This document shows, piece after piece, positions 43,041-43,886 of a stretch of 43,886 nt of DNA. The translations under genes were made by a program, and so were the position numbers. The stretch lies in assembly GCA_035640475.1 (NCBI GenBank), contig DASQWC010000008.1:1-43886 (forward strand), written 5' to 3'. The notes beneath the pieces are model-generated. The model saw only the letters and a program-made list of their open reading frames with translations, was not told the DNA's origin and searched no databases. The stretch is from DASQWC01 sp035640475. Its GTDB lineage: Bacteria; Actinomycetota; JAICYB01. Position 1 is the first letter of the stretch. Every line of letters starts with the position of its first letter.

Positions 43041-43047
43041 GGAGCCT

Positions 43048-43761
43048 GTGACGCGGTATGGGCAATTCTGTCCCGTCGCCAAGGCGGCCGAGGTCCTCGC
43101 CGAGCGATGGACGCCCCTCGTGATCAGAGAGCTGATGTGCGGAAGCTCGGCGTTCAACGATCTCAAGCGCGGCGTTCCGCTCATGTCTCGCACACTGCTC
43201 GCGACGCGGCTTCGCGAGCTCGAACGCGCGGGCGTCATCGAACGTCGTCCCGCGCAGGGAAGAAGCGCCCACACGTACCATCTGACCCCCGCCGGCGAGG
43301 AGCTCCGTCCAATCGTGCTCAGTCTCGGCGAATGGGGGCAGCGCTGGGCGCGGTCGCACGTGACGAAGGAAGACCTCGATCCCACCCTCTTGATGTGGGA
43401 CATGCGCCGCAGCCTCGACCTTGACCGTGTGCCGGACGCCCGGACGGTCGTCCATTTCGTATTCACCGACGCGCCCAAGACGGTTCCGCCACGAACGTGG
43501 CTCGTGATAGATCCGCCCGACGTCGAAGTGTGCTACAAGGACCCGGGCTACGAGATCGACCTTGTAGTGACAACGCCGTTGCGCAACCTCATCGAGGTGT
43601 GGATGGGCGACGCATCGTTCGGTGCGTACCTACGTGACGGAATAATCAAGATCGAAGGTGACCGTGGTCTCGCCTCGAGGTTCCCGGGGTGGCTCCGTCT
43701 GAGCACGTTCGCGTCGGTTGAGCGCCCTCGCGCCATCCGTGCGGCCCAGTTCGCCGATTAA
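43048..43761 (+). CDS. HxlR-family regulator with C-terminal SCP2-like domain
   Basis: A 237-residue regulator. The N-terminal HxlR winged helix is typical (YGQFCPVAKAAEVLAERWTP, then LMSRTLLATRLRELERAGVI and the wing RSAHTYHLTPAGEEL). The Cys in QFCPV at the usual position may be redox-active. Residues about 130-230 (HFVFTDAPKTVPPRTWLVID, VVTTPLRNLIEVWMGDASFG, GDRGLASRFPGWLRLSTFA) look like the SCP2-type domain found in this HxlR subgroup, a possible lipid or ligand pocket. GTG 43048 fits the family start better than ATG 43039. It is divergent from the FAD-linked oxidase and probably controls it. Confidence 0.9.
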   Translation: MTRYGQFCPVAKAAEVLAERWTPLVIRELMCGSSAFNDLKRGVPLMSRTLLATRLRELERAGVIERRPAQGRSAHTYHLTPAGEELRPIVLSLGEWGQRWARSHVTKEDLDPTLLMWDMRRSLDLDRVPDARTVVHFVFTDAPKTVPPRTWLVIDPPDVEVCYKDPGYEIDLVVTTPLRNLIEVWMGDASFGAYLRDGIIKIEGDRGLASRFPGWLRLSTFASVERPRAIRAAQFAD

Positions 43762-43886
43762 CTAGCCGCCATTTCACGAGAGCGACGGCCGACTACGAAC
43801 AGTACATATCGCGACCGGACGACTTCGCTTCCGCAGCATCTACAGGGAGGAAGAGCGGACACGCCAACTGATCGTCCCTGCGGAGG
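43762..43886. other. Right-hand end of window, no gene recognised
   Basis: The last 125 bases contain no supported coding frame. A GGGAGGAAGAG sequence near 43845 might be the ribosome site of a gene beginning just outside or at the edge, but no start can be assigned. Confidence 0.3.

Overview
The window is about 43.9 kb of high-GC bacterial chromosome with about 52 protein-coding genes, two of which (the first and the remnant near 38.1 kb) are incomplete. I see no rRNA, tRNA, CRISPR array, insertion sequence or phage gene. Gene content points to an environmental Actinomycetota lineage: frequent GTG/TTG starts, an Rv1264-type adenylate cyclase, ECF sigma factors of the SigJ/ECF41 and SigG/SigX5 types, a stand-alone LigD polymerase domain, DUF2236, DUF2867, DUF899, P450, BVMO and luciferase-like enzymes. 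The order or family cannot be fixed from this sequence alone.

Layout. 1-2.4 kb: a minus-strand ABC exporter pair (one member cut by the window edge) behind a VOC/glyoxalase gene, divergent from a WYL regulator. 2.5-5.0 kb: WYL regulator, FKBP lipoprotein and an ECF sigma factor with a SnoaL-like tail. 5.0-8.2 kb: minus-strand series DUF899, alpha/beta hydrolase, DUF2237, DUF2236 and a small membrane peptide with a natural five-histidine tail. 8.2-9.2 kb: ArsR plus AHSA1 pair with a very clear promoter/operator. 9.2-15.6 kb: Baeyer-Villiger-type monooxygenase, NHL/SMP-30-like lipoprotein and a heterodimeric ABC exporter with one degenerate ATP site. 15.8-17.9 kb: chloramphenicol-phosphotransferase-like kinase, metallo-beta-lactamase-fold hydrolase and its divergent TetR regulator. 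17.9-20.6 kb: small Rho_N/SAP-like protein, LigD polymerase domain, alpha/beta hydrolase and a GbsR/MarR regulator with a double palindrome in front. 20.7-27.3 kb: DUF2867, luciferase-like oxidoreductase, VOC, class-C beta-lactamase-fold esterase, APH-fold kinase, sulfotransferase, PPOX-fold protein and S51 peptidase. 27.3-28.8 kb: ECF41 sigma factor with its carboxymuconolactone-decarboxylase partner and a matching promoter. 28.8-32.6 kb: AraC, VOC, DUF1801 and a short UvrA-like ATPase. 32.6-37.9 kb: two-domain VOC, P450, a tandem VOC duplicate, second sulfotransferase, second DUF899 and an isochorismatase. 38.2-43.8 kb: pH-sensor-type adenylate cyclase, TetR-controlled membrane genes, EamA permease, and a FAD-linked oxidase with its HxlR regulator.

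How it fits together. The region is a mosaic of short modules, most made of one transcription factor facing or leading one or two enzymes that oxidise, sulfonate, phosphorylate, hydrolyse or export small molecules. That suggests a stress and xenobiotic-response segment rather than one long biosynthetic pathway. A recurring promoter layout stands out: a TANNNT -10 box placed 6 or 7 bases before the start codon with no Shine-Dalgarno sequence. It occurs in front of at least nine genes, mostly regulators, and implies leaderless transcripts. The best-supported regulatory circuits are the ArsR operator, the GbsR double palindrome and the ECF41 module.
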